A stretch of 49,283 bases of DNA, taken from assembly GCA_024400195.1 (NCBI GenBank), contig JAKSNC010000012.1, positions 1 through 49,283 on the forward strand, read 5' to 3'. The DNA is from Bacteroidales bacterium (GTDB lineage Bacteria > Bacteroidota > Bacteroidia > Bacteroidales > F082). Below, one piece after another: positions 1 to 8,871 of this stretch. The translations under genes were made by a program, and so were the position numbers. The notes under the pieces were generated by a model. That model worked only from the letters and a program-made list of their open reading frames with translations. It was not told the DNA's origin and searched no databases. The first letter of the stretch is position 1. Every line of letters starts with the position of its first letter.

Positions 1-812
1 CTGTATTTACAAGGGGTTGAATGGTGCTGCATCCTGCAATTTGACCTATAGACCTCGTTTTTTATATGAAAAAGTGAGAAAAAGGTTTTATAATCAATAG
101 AATACTGAGTGTTTTTCTTTATTGGCGTTTTCCCTTTCTTCAGACCGTGGCAGAAGCCGTAAAAGTCGCATTTATATGGATTTTCGCATTGTTCTCCGGG
201 AATAATGTCGGGGCTGTGCGGTTGTGTGAGCATTTTTTTGAACTTGTCGATATTGCGTTCAATTGTTTTTGCGTAATCGGATGCAAAATCAACGACGGAT
301 TCTGCGATGAAGAGTTCTGACAAGTTGATGTCGCCGTGTCGAATGTAGTTTTTATTGATGTACATCAGCTGCATGTCGGAGATGTGAATTCCGCAGCCTT
401 TCAGTACGTAATATTGCAGCGCCGCGTCTTTCAGATATGTTTGCGACAGCGACATGGAACTTTTTACCTCTATTATACGCCAGCCGTCGCCGTCGCGCGT
501 CATTATATCGACCATAATGAGTGTGCCTTCGTAGATGAAGACGGCCTCGTACATCGTTTTGATGTCGGGATTCTGTATGTTTTTTGCGGTTTCTTCGGCC
601 TTTTGCTGCAAGAAGTTGGGTCGCGAAGGCGACATGTTGATGCCGTTGGGAAATAACGATTGAGCGATAATTCCCACATCAGTACCGCGTTGAAACTTAG
701 TCCTTTGCTCTATCGACAGTTTGTCTCGCAGAAATGGCCGGTTTTTCGTCAGATAAAGAAGTTTTTCACATTGTTCGCCTTTTATATAGGTAGATTTAGA
801 TAAAATATGCAT
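1..812 (-). CDS. Partial Cas4-like PD-(D/E)XK nuclease (DUF2779-type), cut by window edge
   Basis: The minus-strand frame opens with MHILSKSTYIKGEQCEK at 812 and stays open to the left edge, so the C terminus is not visible. The N terminus has the layout of Fe-S PD-(D/E)XK nucleases of the DUF2779/Cas4/AddB type. An early cysteine lies in GEQCEKLLYL, a D...EVKSS nuclease core in VDIMTRDGDGWRIIEVKSS, and a late cysteine cluster in GEQCENPYKCDFYGFC. Members usually run to well over 400 residues. After the cysteine cluster the residues (from about 140 down to 1) no longer look like the family, and a 23-bp repeat shared with the right edge sits at 33-55. Disruption by a mobile element is therefore likely but not proven. 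A TAATTTTG box at 839-832 can drive it. The family call is from memory of the motif pattern. Confidence 0.7.
   Translation of the reverse strand, partial: MHILSKSTYIKGEQCEKLLYLTKNRPFLRDKLSIEQRTKFQRGTDVGIIAQSLFPNGINMSPSRPNFLQQKAEETAKNIQNPDIKTMYEAVFIYEGTLIMVDIMTRDGDGWRIIEVKSSMSLSQTYLKDAALQYYVLKGCGIHISDMQLMYINKNYIRHGDINLSELFIAESVVDFASDYAKTIERNIDKFKKMLTQPHSPDIIPGEQCENPYKCDFYGFCHGLKKGKTPIKKNTQYSIDYKTFFSLFHIKNEVYRSNCRMQHHSTPCKY
33..55 (-). repeat. 23-bp repeat shared in inverted orientation with 49151-49173
   Basis: On the minus strand this reads AGGTCTATAGGTCAAATTGC plus three more bases. It is identical over 23 bp to plus-strand 49151-49173. Sequence on either side of the two copies differs. The second copy lies inside what looks like an insertion-sequence end, so this copy probably marks another end or fragment of the same kind of element. 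Confidence 0.6.
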
Positions 813-827
813 GTAAAGTTGAATTTT

Positions 828-859
828 TTTGCAAAATTACCCATAATGTCGTAATTTTG
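828..859 (+). promoter_or_regulatory. Bacteroidetes-type promoter (TTTG, 20-nt gap, TAATTTTG)
   Basis: TTTG at 828-831 and TAATTTTG at 852-859 are 20 nt apart, matching the -33/-7 layout of Bacteroidetes sigma-ABfr promoters. The only downstream plus-strand gene is the lipoprotein at 1098, giving an AT-rich leader of about 235 nt (863-1097) in which I see no other gene. An oppositely oriented TAATTTTG box at 839-832 could serve the nuclease gene, so the two promoters appear to overlap. Confidence 0.5.
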
Positions 860-1097
860 CACCGGATTTTTTGCCGTTAATTTTTTTTAAGCTGTGTGTA
901 TTTGTTGATTTTTGTGGAAATGCTTCCACAAATTTCCACGGTTGAAGAAAGGGTGGGTAAGTTTTGTTAAAATAAAGTATATTGATATTCAATCAAAAAA
1001 GAATAAAAAATAAGAAAAATAAATTTGGAATAAAATTTGAACACTTGAGACTTGAAAACGAGTAAAAAATCAAGTTTTAATAAAAAAATCATAATCA

Positions 1098-1931
1098 ATG
1101 AAAAAGACACTTACAATTTTATCAGTTGCCTTGGTAGCAGTGATGCTTACCTCGTGCGTTGAGAGTTCGAAGAAGTACAAACAGCTTCTTGCCGAAAAAG
1201 AGACTCTTACGGCTCAGTATCAGGAGCTTGAGAACGAGTACAACACGGCCAATGCCGTCATCAGCGAAGTCGAAAACAACCTTCAGGCTATTCGCGATGC
1301 AGAAGGTCTCGTCCAAATGATGAACGAAGGCGAAGTCACCAGAGAACGTCTTTCAGCTGAACTTATTCAGATAAAGGACGTTATGGCAGCCAATCATGCG
1401 AAACTTGATTCACTTGAGCAGGTTCTCAAGAAGTCGAAAAATGACAACGGCTATCTCCGTAACACCATCAAGAAACTTCAGGCTCAGATTACAGAGAAGG
1501 AAACTCTGATTGCTCAGATGCAGGAACAACTCAACCAGAAGGACGCTCAGATAGAAGGTCTCAACACTCAGGTCGCCGCCCTCAATACAAATGTGGCCGA
1601 ACTGAATGCTAAGAATCAGAAGCAGGAAGAGTTCATCAAGAATCAGACTGACGATATGAACGTCGTTTACTACATCGGAGCTGTGAGAAAAGAACTCAGG
1701 GCGAAGGGCATCCTTGCTTCAGGAGAAATTCTCAAGAAGAACGTTCCTACCGAAGCCTTCACAAAGGCTGACAAACGCGACCTCAACGAGGTGACGTTTG
1801 AAGGAAAAATCAGAAGAGTCTATTCTTCACATCCGGCAGGTTCCTTCACTGTTGAAGGCAACACGCTGAAGATAAATGATCCAGAGTCATTCTGGAGTAT
1901 AACCAAATATTTGGTCGTCAGAACCAAATAA
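1098..1931 (+). CDS. Coiled-coil outer lipoprotein of unknown function
   Basis: The first 20 residues form a lipoprotein signal: MKK, a hydrophobic stretch, then LTSC with Cys20 as the lipidation site. Residues about 22-185 are rich in E, Q, K and L with heptad character (LAEKETLTAQYQELENEY, then LNTQVAALNTNVAELNA) and should form a long coiled coil. The last 90 residues form a small globular domain (NVVYYIGAVRKELRAKGIL, then FTVEGNTLKINDPESFW). Such proteins are common in Bacteroidales, but I do not recognise a named function. A spacer or periplasm-spanning structural role is inference. It is a single-gene unit, closed by the strong hairpin at 1956-1994. Confidence 0.85.
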   Translation: MKKTLTILSVALVAVMLTSCVESSKKYKQLLAEKETLTAQYQELENEYNTANAVISEVENNLQAIRDAEGLVQMMNEGEVTRERLSAELIQIKDVMAANHAKLDSLEQVLKKSKNDNGYLRNTIKKLQAQITEKETLIAQMQEQLNQKDAQIEGLNTQVAALNTNVAELNAKNQKQEEFIKNQTDDMNVVYYIGAVRKELRAKGILASGEILKKNVPTEAFTKADKRDLNEVTFEGKIRRVYSSHPAGSFTVEGNTLKINDPESFWSITKYLVVRTK

Positions 1932-1955
1932 TTTTCTGCTCGTTTTCAATATTAT

Positions 1956-1994
1956 GAAAGTCCGGCGCGGAGCGCCGGACTTTCGCTTTTTTTT
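1956..1994 (+). terminator. Rho-independent terminator, 13-bp stem
   Basis: GAAAGTCCGGCGC at 1956-1968 pairs perfectly with 1972-1984 around a 3-nt GGA loop, followed by GC and eight T. It lies 24 nt after the stop of the coiled-coil lipoprotein. Confidence 0.93.
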
Positions 1995-1996
1995 CC

Positions 1997-2004
1997 TACC
2001 TTTG
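1997..2004 (+). promoter_or_regulatory. TACCTTTG promoter box, near-leaderless start
   Basis: TACCTTTG directly follows the terminator T-run and precedes the ATG at 2015 by only 10 nt. If transcription starts 4-7 nt after the box, the mRNA leader would be a few nucleotides at most. A clear TTTG at -33 is not visible because the terminator occupies that space. Confidence 0.6.
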
Positions 2005-2014
2005 CAGTCTCTTT

Positions 2015-2938
2015 ATGAAAGGGAACGGAATAGTACATATACTTGGCGTCTTCGGTATGCTCTGCTGGGGTTTGTCGTTTATCTGGTCGAATGAGGTCTA
2101 TGCCAGCCTCAACCCGACGACGACGATATTCCTGCGCCTTGTCATCTCCTGCATCGTCCTTTATATAACACTCAGCATCACGGGAAAGAAACAGAAGATA
2201 CGCCGCGAACATCTGAAACTTTTCGCACTCGCCGCCATGTTCGAGCCCTTTCTTTATTTTATCTGTGAAGGCTACGGACTGAAGGGAACATCACCCATAG
2301 TCTGTTCGGCAATCATCGCCACGATTCCGCTTTTTGGTACTTTGGCAGCCTGCATCTTCCTCAAAGAAAAGATGACCGCGTGGAATGTCGTGGGTTTTTT
2401 GGTGTCGTTCCTCGGCGTTATGATGATGCTCGTCGGTAAGAATATGGAACTCGCCGGAACGACGATAGGCATAGCCTTCCTCTTGGCAGCCGTCGTCGTG
2501 GCTGTCGGATATAGTCTTTTGCTTAGGAAATTAGCATTGATATATAATCCTCTGACAGTGACGATGACGCAGAATATGATAGGTATGATATACTTTATTC
2601 CGCTTGTCGTTATTACGGAAAAAGGCTTGCTGGGGAGCGTGTTTCCACCGTCAACGGATGTTCTCGCCGTCAAAAATTACATAGTGCCGCTGCTGCTACT
2701 CGGCGTCTTCGCAAGTTCGGTGGCGTATTTGATCTGGACACTTCTCTTCGGTCGTCTCGGTGCCGCAAAAGCCAACGTCTATTCTAACCTAATACCTGTT
2801 TTTACAGCTATTATATCATTTGCCTTCTTCGGAGAGACTTTCGCTTGGCAGAAAGTAATCGGCATAATAATGGTCATCTTCGGACTGATATTGTCGCAAG
2901 GCCAACATAAAATATTATTGATGAAAGAAACGAGATGA
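2015..2938 (+). CDS. EamA/DMT-superfamily 10-TM metabolite exporter
   Basis: The 307-residue protein is almost entirely hydrophobic, with two tandem EamA halves. The N-terminal half begins GMLCWGLSFIWSNEVYASLNP and contains FEPFLYFICEGYGLKGTSP. The second half begins near residue 155 and contains LIWTLLFGRLGAAKANVYSN. Ten helices are expected, the usual size for this family of drug/metabolite exporters in the inner membrane. The substrate cannot be read from the sequence. The stop overlaps the ATG of the next gene by 4 nt (ATGA), so it is translationally coupled to the RNA methyltransferase. Confidence 0.88.
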   Translation: MKGNGIVHILGVFGMLCWGLSFIWSNEVYASLNPTTTIFLRLVISCIVLYITLSITGKKQKIRREHLKLFALAAMFEPFLYFICEGYGLKGTSPIVCSAIIATIPLFGTLAACIFLKEKMTAWNVVGFLVSFLGVMMMLVGKNMELAGTTIGIAFLLAAVVVAVGYSLLLRKLALIYNPLTVTMTQNMIGMIYFIPLVVITEKGLLGSVFPPSTDVLAVKNYIVPLLLLGVFASSVAYLIWTLLFGRLGAAKANVYSNLIPVFTAIISFAFFGETFAWQKVIGIIMVIFGLILSQGQHKILLMKETR

Positions 2939-3708
2939 TAACCAGCAGAAATAACGATAAGGTAAAGAATGTCGTGCGTCTTGGGAAATCATCCGAAAGA
3001 CGCTCGCAGAACCGTATCATCGTTGAGGGAAAACGCGAGATAGAACGTGCCGTTCAATGCGGCTTTGTAGCAGATATTCTCTTTGTTTGTCCAGAAATAG
3101 CGACACAAAAGATTGAAATACCGTGCAATTGTTTGGAAGAAGTTACGGCGGAAGTCTTCGATAAGATGGCTTATCGCGAAGGAAGTGACGGCCTTCTTGC
3201 AGTGATGATACCGAAATATGCGTCGTTGAATGATTTTCATCCGAAAAGGAATCCGCTGATAATAGTGTTGGAAACGGTTGAGAAGCCGGGCAACCTCGGA
3301 GCCGTGATGCGTACTGCCGATGCCGCCGGAGCCGATGCCGTGATTATCGCCGACAGCCGCACAGATCTTTTTAACCCTAACGCCATCAGAGCGAGTGTCG
3401 GCTGTATCTTTAGCGTTCCATTGTTCGCATGTTCTTCCGATGAGTGTATTAAATGGTTGAAAAATAATGATATAACTATATATTGTACGTATTTGAAGGC
3501 ATCAATCGACTATCTCGAAGCCGACTTCAGAAAAGGCTGCGCCATAGTCATGGGCACTGAGGCGACGGGTATATCGCAGCAGTGGGTCGATGCGGCAGAT
3601 AAAAACATCATTATTCCAATGAACGGCATAGCCGATTCGCTTAACGTGTCGGTGTGCGCGGCAGTCGTGACCTTTGAGGCCGTCCGCCAGCGCAGGCAGT
3701 GTCGTTGA
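2935..3708 (+). CDS. TrmH/SpoU-family RNA 2'-O-methyltransferase
   Basis: This is a SPOUT-class enzyme that uses SAM to methylate ribose 2'-OH in rRNA or tRNA. The N-terminal substrate-binding domain has RNRIIVEGKREIERAV-like sequence at about residues 22-40. The C-terminal SpoU knot domain carries the three family motifs: EKPGNLGAVMRTADAAGAD, NPNAIRASVG, and GTEATGISQQW followed by IPMNGIADSLNVSVCAAV. At 257 residues it is full length. It overlaps the transporter upstream by 4 nt. Its target nucleotide is unknown; RlmB/TsnR-like is the closest guess. Confidence 0.9.
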   Translation: MITSRNNDKVKNVVRLGKSSERRSQNRIIVEGKREIERAVQCGFVADILFVCPEIATQKIEIPCNCLEEVTAEVFDKMAYREGSDGLLAVMIPKYASLNDFHPKRNPLIIVLETVEKPGNLGAVMRTADAAGADAVIIADSRTDLFNPNAIRASVGCIFSVPLFACSSDECIKWLKNNDITIYCTYLKASIDYLEADFRKGCAIVMGTEATGISQQWVDAADKNIIIPMNGIADSLNVSVCAAVVTFEAVRQRRQCR

Positions 3709-3725
3709 ATGAAAAGTCATAAAGT

Positions 3726-5474
3726 ATGATAAACGGAATCTACATATACGAAATTGTGTTGCAGGGCGCGCGAGCCTTGATAAAGTCTGAAAATTATCTT
3801 AATGAAATAAACATTTATCCTGTCGCCGACAAGGACACGGGGACGAACATGGCCGATACGATGAGAAGCGTGGTCAGCGTGTCGCAACCCGACGAAAGCG
3901 TTTCCGTGGCACTCGGTAATATCGCTGACGCCGCTATGAACGGCGCGCGTGGCGGTTCAGGTAATATCATAGGTCATCTTTTGAACGGCCTTTATCTGAA
4001 TTGCGAAAACAGAAACGCTGTTGACGAGTCGTTTTTAATTGAGATGTTCGTCAAAGCAGCCAGGCACGTGGTCGTTATCTTGTCTGATTCAATGAAGGGA
4101 ACGATAGGCGAAGTTATCGAAAAATGGGGCGAATACCTTGAAAAATCAGATAAATCGAACTACAGGGCACTCTTGACGTCGAGCGTCGCCGTCGCTGAGA
4201 AAATAGCCGACGATTCGGCGAAATGTAACGATAAAAACGCAGTGGACGCAGGCGCAAAAGGTGCGGCGATATTCATAAAAGGACTCGTTGACGGCATCTT
4301 TTCAGATAAAAATTTCTCAATAACCGATTATCATATCATCAAAACCGCCGATTTCGACAAGATAAATCATTCGTCTGTAGCAAAACGTTATTGCGTTGAC
4401 ACACTTATTATCGGTCAGAATCTTACGGAAAAAACTCTTCGCGACGAAGTCGAAATGATGGGGAATAACCTGATAATAAAGGGCTTTCCTGAAAAAATGC
4501 GCGTCCATATCGATAGCGACGAGCCATGGAATGTTATGGAGGCTCTTCAGAAACACGGTTTTGCCGCAAGTCAGAATATTCGTGACCTTCAACGCGAAAA
4601 GGAAGTCGCTTCAAAACATCTTCGTATCGGCATTCTCACGGATTCGAGTAACGACCTTCCACAGGAACTTTTAGACAAATATCTGATAGAGGTCGTTCCG
4701 CTGACAATAAACATCGGTGATGAGTGTTATGTTGACCATATCGGCATCACGTCGAAACGCTTTACCGAGAGGCTTCTTGAGAATAAGTGTGTTCCGACTA
4801 CGGCGCAACCTTGCTTTAAGGCTTTTTACGACCGTTATATGTCGATGACGAAATATTGTGATGCCGTCATCGCGGTACATTTGAGCGATTCGTTGAGCGG
4901 TACGCAGAAAAACAGCCGTCGTGCCGCGCAGACCGTGAGCCGTGAAACGGGTAAGAGGATTGTCGTTGTTGATGGAAACAGTGCGACATGCGGTTTGGGA
5001 CTGCTTCTCGTACGCGTCGCTGAAGAAATAGAAAAAGGAACTGATTTTGATGAAGTTATCGCAAAAACGAAGGCGTGGAGCGGCGAAAATAGAATCTTCA
5101 TCTCGTGCTTGACGACGAAATATTTGCTTAACAGCGGTCGTTTAGGCTCTGTAAAAGGCACTCTGACGTCATTCATCGGGCTGAAGCCGATAATTTATTT
5201 CTCTTCTGAAAGAAAACTCACGAAGCTAAGGATTGATTTTCTTAAGAAAACCAACCGCCGCCATATTTTGGAGTATATCCGCAATTTTGTCGAAGGGAAG
5301 AAGATTTGGAACTATAGTCTTGCTCACGTTGACAACATGGAGGCGATGGAGGCTTATACGTCGTTTATGCGCGAACTCACAGGCAGGGAACCTCTTTTCG
5401 TATCAGATCCGTCGCCTATGTTAGTCGGAAAGGTCGGGCCTCAGGCTTCTGCCATAGCCATCGCACTTGAGTAA
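3726..5474 (+). CDS. Fused DhaL/DAK2-DegV protein, single-chain FakA-FakB-like fatty acid kinase
   Basis: Residues 1 to about 200 are a DhaL (DAK2) nucleotide-binding domain. It has YPVADKDTGTNMADT, with Asp35 and Asp37 as Mg-ATP ligands, and the GARGGSGNIIGHLL loop. Residues about 215-295 match the FakA middle region (CVDTLIIGQNLTEKTLRDEV). Residues about 298-582 are a DegV/FakB lipid-binding domain, with GILTDSSNDLPQELLDKY, the VPTTAQP loop, HLSDSLSGTQKNS and LLNSGRLGSVKG. In Firmicutes FakA phosphorylates fatty acids carried by separate FakB proteins, so this chain appears to hold kinase and carrier together. The enzymatic role is inference from the families. It follows the methyltransferase by 17 nt and is probably in one operon with it. 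Confidence 0.85.
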   Translation: MINGIYIYEIVLQGARALIKSENYLNEINIYPVADKDTGTNMADTMRSVVSVSQPDESVSVALGNIADAAMNGARGGSGNIIGHLLNGLYLNCENRNAVDESFLIEMFVKAARHVVVILSDSMKGTIGEVIEKWGEYLEKSDKSNYRALLTSSVAVAEKIADDSAKCNDKNAVDAGAKGAAIFIKGLVDGIFSDKNFSITDYHIIKTADFDKINHSSVAKRYCVDTLIIGQNLTEKTLRDEVEMMGNNLIIKGFPEKMRVHIDSDEPWNVMEALQKHGFAASQNIRDLQREKEVASKHLRIGILTDSSNDLPQELLDKYLIEVVPLTINIGDECYVDHIGITSKRFTERLLENKCVPTTAQPCFKAFYDRYMSMTKYCDAVIAVHLSDSLSGTQKNSRRAAQTVSRETGKRIVVVDGNSATCGLGLLLVRVAEEIEKGTDFDEVIAKTKAWSGENRIFISCLTTKYLLNSGRLGSVKGTLTSFIGLKPIIYFSSERKLTKLRIDFLKKTNRRHILEYIRNFVEGKKIWNYSLAHVDNMEAMEAYTSFMRELTGREPLFVSDPSPMLVGKVGPQASAIAIALE

Positions 5475-5475
5475 A

Positions 5476-6384
5476 TCACTCTTCTTCCTCTTCCTCGTGG
5501 TAGATGTCGGTGAACGACACTTCCGAATAAGCAGTGAAAAATCCCACCGCCTTGTCTGACGGATGAATGTTCGTACTCACGTTAGATGGCATTCCCATCA
5601 TTGGGTTACTGCCGTTGCTTGACGATATGTCGCTTATATAGTTAGCATATTTTTTTGTGATAGTACCGACTAACAGCGTTATCTTGTCGCCGTCGTGGAG
5701 TTCTTCATCTTGAAGTCTCTGGTCGAGGGAATAGGCCGCTATTTCTCCGGAGAGTGCCGCCATCTCCGGCCCGTTGAAATACATTCCGGAAAAGCCTTCC
5801 ATTGAGGCAACGACGCATTCCGTTATAGTATCGCTAATAAGAGTGTCGTTTTTCATAAGTCGCCCCATATAGTAGATGTTTTTGTCGGGGAGGCTTTGAA
5901 AATAAGGATAAACGCCCAATCTGTGTTTAAATTCCAACTCGCCGAGTTTGTATTTCCCGATTCTGATTGAGTCGATTTTGTCGATATTGGGCATCATGAG
6001 ACATTCGGCGGTAAAATGTTGCGTCTCGTCTTCGCTTGCACCATACGTCGTGACATCGAGATGATAGGTGACGCCGTGCCGTCCCGCGAAAGCCGTCTCG
6101 CTCTCGTAAAGACCTTTTTCGGTTTCCACATACATCATGGTGTCGGTGTCGTCATAGACGAAGACGCTGGCTCCGCTTATACATTCGGCTGAATCGGTCG
6201 AATAAAAAGGCATCGTCTTCGTTATTTTTACGGTATGGTGCTTATATTCTGCCGTCACTATGCCGAAGATGCCCGTCATCTGGGGACCGCTTTCCGTCTC
6301 CATATTGATGTGCTCACTACAGGCTGAGACGATGACGGCGATGAGTATAAGCAGATATATCAATTTTTTCATATTCATATTCAT
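5476..6384 (-). CDS. DUF4249-family outer-membrane lipoprotein
   Basis: After a short MNMN lead comes MKKLIYLLILIAVIVSAC, a lipoprotein signal with the lipidated Cys in VSAC. The body fits DUF4249: an N-terminal beta domain with GASVFVYDDTDTMMYVETEKGLYES and a C-terminal domain. It ends in six Glu. DUF4249 proteins are usually encoded beside a TonB-dependent receptor, as here: its start overlaps the receptor's stop by one base (TAATG). A surface-exposed accessory role in uptake is inferred from this pairing. Translation may start at Met5 (6372) rather than 6384. Confidence 0.85.
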   Translation of the reverse strand: MNMNMKKLIYLLILIAVIVSACSEHINMETESGPQMTGIFGIVTAEYKHHTVKITKTMPFYSTDSAECISGASVFVYDDTDTMMYVETEKGLYESETAFAGRHGVTYHLDVTTYGASEDETQHFTAECLMMPNIDKIDSIRIGKYKLGELEFKHRLGVYPYFQSLPDKNIYYMGRLMKNDTLISDTITECVVASMEGFSGMYFNGPEMAALSGEIAAYSLDQRLQDEELHDGDKITLLVGTITKKYANYISDISSSNGSNPMMGMPSNVSTNIHPSDKAVGFFTAYSEVSFTDIYHEEEEEE

Positions 6385-8714
6385 TAGAATTTGAAGTTAT
6401 AGGTCACCGAAGGAATGATAGTGAACAAATATATCTTTTTCGTGTCGATGGTTTCGTTTTCGCCGGTGTCGAAGATGATGGCCCACGTGTTGTGCCGTCC
6501 GTAGGCGTTGTAGATGGAGAAGTTCCATTCGCTCTGCCAGCGGCGTTTGGTAGGCACTTTCCACGTGAGTGACAGGTCGAGGCGGTGATAGTCGGGGTAG
6601 CGGCTTCTGTTGCGCGAGCCGTTATATATCGCGTAAGTCTGGCCGCCGACGCTGTATTTTGCATACGGAGCCGTTATAGGCTGTCCGGTGCTATAAACCC
6701 AGTTTGCCGATATATCGACGGAATGCGACAAAGGGTAGTTGAGGACGATGCTGACGCAGTGCGGACGGTCGAAAGGCGAATTGTATTCGTCTCCAAAGTT
6801 GATTTCCTTTATAGTGCGGAATGAACGACTGTAAGTATATGAAAACCAGCCTGTGAGCTTGCCGACGTCTTTGCGTATGAGAAACTCGATGCCGTAACTT
6901 CGCCCTTTGCCGCTTCTTATCTCGCCGTCAATCTCGTCGTTTGCTATCAAGTCTGCATCAGGTAGAAAGTCGATGACGTTGTCGAGGATTTTGTAGTAGG
7001 CTTCGACGGATGTCTCTATTTTATTGTCGAAAAGGTTTCTGAAATAACCAGCCGCAAATTGATGGCACAACTGTGGCTTTATGTTGGGATTTGCCGGAAA
7101 CCAGACGTCGAGTGGCAGTCCGCCGGTTGATTTAGAGGCGACTTGCGCGTATTGAACCGTGCGCGAATATGAAGCCTTCACCGATGACAGTGGACTGAGC
7201 TCGTATTTCATTGCAAAACGCGGCTCGAGATTCCATTCCGTGTGGAAAATCTCCCAGTCTTTGTAGTCGATTTCTCCAATTTGTTGATACTGTTCGTTGA
7301 ATTTGAAGAACTTTTCTTCTCCCATATTCTGAAAGAAGCTGAGCCTCAGTCCGTAACGAATAGAGAAAGCCTCCGTTATCTTGTGGTCGTTAGTGAAATA
7401 AGCTGCGTGTTCGAGAGTGTTACGTGTTGATTTCCAATCGTTGTCGAGTTCATAATACACGGTTATGGCTCCGCCTTCGTCCTTCAACTTGCCGAGATTT
7501 ATCTTGTGAAGCGTCGTTGATACGCCGAGTTTGCTTGTGATGTTGTCGTTCCACAATATCGATACGTCGTATTTGGCTGTGTAGTCGCGTATTCCCGTTG
7601 TGACGTTAAAGTTGAACGGGTTCGTTATGACATCGACGTTGAATTTGTAGTCGGAGAAGATGAGTGACAGGTTTGAAGTCGTCTTACTGTTGAAGATATG
7701 GTTCCATCTTGCTGTCGCGGCAGCGTTTCCGTATTTTATTGATGCCGTTCCGCTCATCTTGAACATATCGTTGCCGTAATATCCTGAAATATAGAGGCGG
7801 TTGTTTTTGTTGAAGACGTGCGTTATCTTTGCGTTAAGGTCGAAAAAGTAGAGGTTTTTGTCCTTGAGGTTGTCGCCAAGAAATGGCAGGAAGAGTCCTG
7901 CGTATGTCGTTCTGCCGCCCAACATGATTGAAGTCTTGTCTCTAAAAACTGGTGTCTTGATGGTCAGATGGCTTGTTAGGATACCGATTCCGCCGTTGAT
8001 AGTCGGCACGTCGAACACTTCGTCGTAAGTACTCACATCGAGGACTGATGATAGTCGGCTCGAATATGAAGCAGGGATGTCGCCTTTATAGAGTGTTGCG
8101 TCTTTCACGACGTTGTTGTTGAACACGGAGAAGAATCCGAGGAAGTGCGACGCGTTGTAGATGGGCGCGTCGTCAAATAAAACGAGGTTTTGATCGGGGG
8201 AGCCGCCGCGAATGGTCAATCCCGACGAGCCTTCTGAAGCGGCCTGAACGCCAGGCAGAAGCTGCACGGCCTTGATGACATCGACTTCGCCAAGTAGGGC
8301 GGGAATCTTCTTTATCTGCTGCATCTCAAGCTTCTGGACGCTCATGGCCATCTCCTTGATGTTGGCATCGGCGCGTTTGCTCGAAACGACTACTTCCTGC
8401 AGCATCTCGTTGTCGGCTTGTAACATCACGTTGAATTTTTTGCTTCCTCTCGCAACCTTTATCTTGTGGTTTTGCGTGATGTATCCGATAAATGAAAAAC
8501 GAAACTCGTATTCGCCGTCGGGCAGTGTGATTTCATATTTTCCGTCAATGTCGGTCGAGGTGCCGCCCTGAATCGATTCAATATAAATCGTTACTCCCGT
8601 CAACGGGTTGCCTTCGGTGTCGCGTACAACGCCGAAAATACTGGATTTGTTTTGTCCAGATATAGATAAAGTGTTGATTATCAGAAATAATAATATAAAA
8701 ATTTTCCTTTTCAT
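6384..8714 (-). CDS. TonB-dependent outer-membrane receptor with carboxypeptidase-regulatory-like N domain
   Basis: I place the start at 8714 (MKRKIFILLFLIINTLSISGQ), which is a good Sec signal peptide. Upstream in-frame codons lie on the promoter side of the TATTTTTG box. After cleavage come a CarboxypepD_reg-like domain (IFGVVRDTEGNPLTGVTIYI), a plug domain (LPGVQAASEGSSGLTIRGG) and a long beta-barrel that ends in aromatic VTYNFKF. It should import an unidentified ligand across the outer membrane using TonB energy. Its partner is the coupled DUF4249 lipoprotein. There is no SusD homologue, so it is not a classic Sus locus. Confidence 0.9.
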   Translation of the reverse strand: MKRKIFILLFLIINTLSISGQNKSSIFGVVRDTEGNPLTGVTIYIESIQGGTSTDIDGKYEITLPDGEYEFRFSFIGYITQNHKIKVARGSKKFNVMLQADNEMLQEVVVSSKRADANIKEMAMSVQKLEMQQIKKIPALLGEVDVIKAVQLLPGVQAASEGSSGLTIRGGSPDQNLVLFDDAPIYNASHFLGFFSVFNNNVVKDATLYKGDIPASYSSRLSSVLDVSTYDEVFDVPTINGGIGILTSHLTIKTPVFRDKTSIMLGGRTTYAGLFLPFLGDNLKDKNLYFFDLNAKITHVFNKNNRLYISGYYGNDMFKMSGTASIKYGNAAATARWNHIFNSKTTSNLSLIFSDYKFNVDVITNPFNFNVTTGIRDYTAKYDVSILWNDNITSKLGVSTTLHKINLGKLKDEGGAITVYYELDNDWKSTRNTLEHAAYFTNDHKITEAFSIRYGLRLSFFQNMGEEKFFKFNEQYQQIGEIDYKDWEIFHTEWNLEPRFAMKYELSPLSSVKASYSRTVQYAQVASKSTGGLPLDVWFPANPNIKPQLCHQFAAGYFRNLFDNKIETSVEAYYKILDNVIDFLPDADLIANDEIDGEIRSGKGRSYGIEFLIRKDVGKLTGWFSYTYSRSFRTIKEINFGDEYNSPFDRPHCVSIVLNYPLSHSVDISANWVYSTGQPITAPYAKYSVGGQTYAIYNGSRNRSRYPDYHRLDLSLTWKVPTKRRWQSEWNFSIYNAYGRHNTWAIIFDTGENETIDTKKIYLFTIIPSVTYNFKF

Positions 8715-8722
8715 AGAATCCA

Positions 8723-8730
8723 CAAAAATA
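8723..8730 (-). promoter_or_regulatory. TATTTTTG promoter box for the receptor operon
   Basis: On the minus strand TATTTTTG spans 8730-8723, only 8 nt ahead of the ATG at 8714, so the transcript would be nearly leaderless. No good -33 TTTG is seen. Confidence 0.5.
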
Positions 8731-8832
8731 AAAAAATATCCGATTGTAAGGCTTCTTTTTTTTGTCCCAATTATATGACTTTTCAAGTTGAACTTTTAGA
8801 ATTTATTAATCCGCCTTTAGCAAAAAAAACAG

Positions 8833-8840
8833 TAATTTTG
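8833..8840 (+). promoter_or_regulatory. TAATTTTG promoter box for the sensor-MFS gene
   Basis: TAATTTTGCAC at 8833-8843 lies 31 nt before the ATG at 8872 and faces away from the receptor promoter, so the two form a divergent pair. Confidence 0.6.
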
Positions 8841-8871
8841 CACAATCAATCAGGCATGTTTTTTTATCGTT

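Noticed and set aside
336-656. 106-codon plus-strand open frame
   Set aside because: It lies antisense inside the nuclease gene (minus strand), whose motifs are convincing; it has no family resemblance.
6384-8714. Polysaccharide utilisation locus (SusC/SusD)
   Set aside because: There is no SusD and no glycoside hydrolase; the partner is a DUF4249 lipoprotein, so it is a different receptor class.
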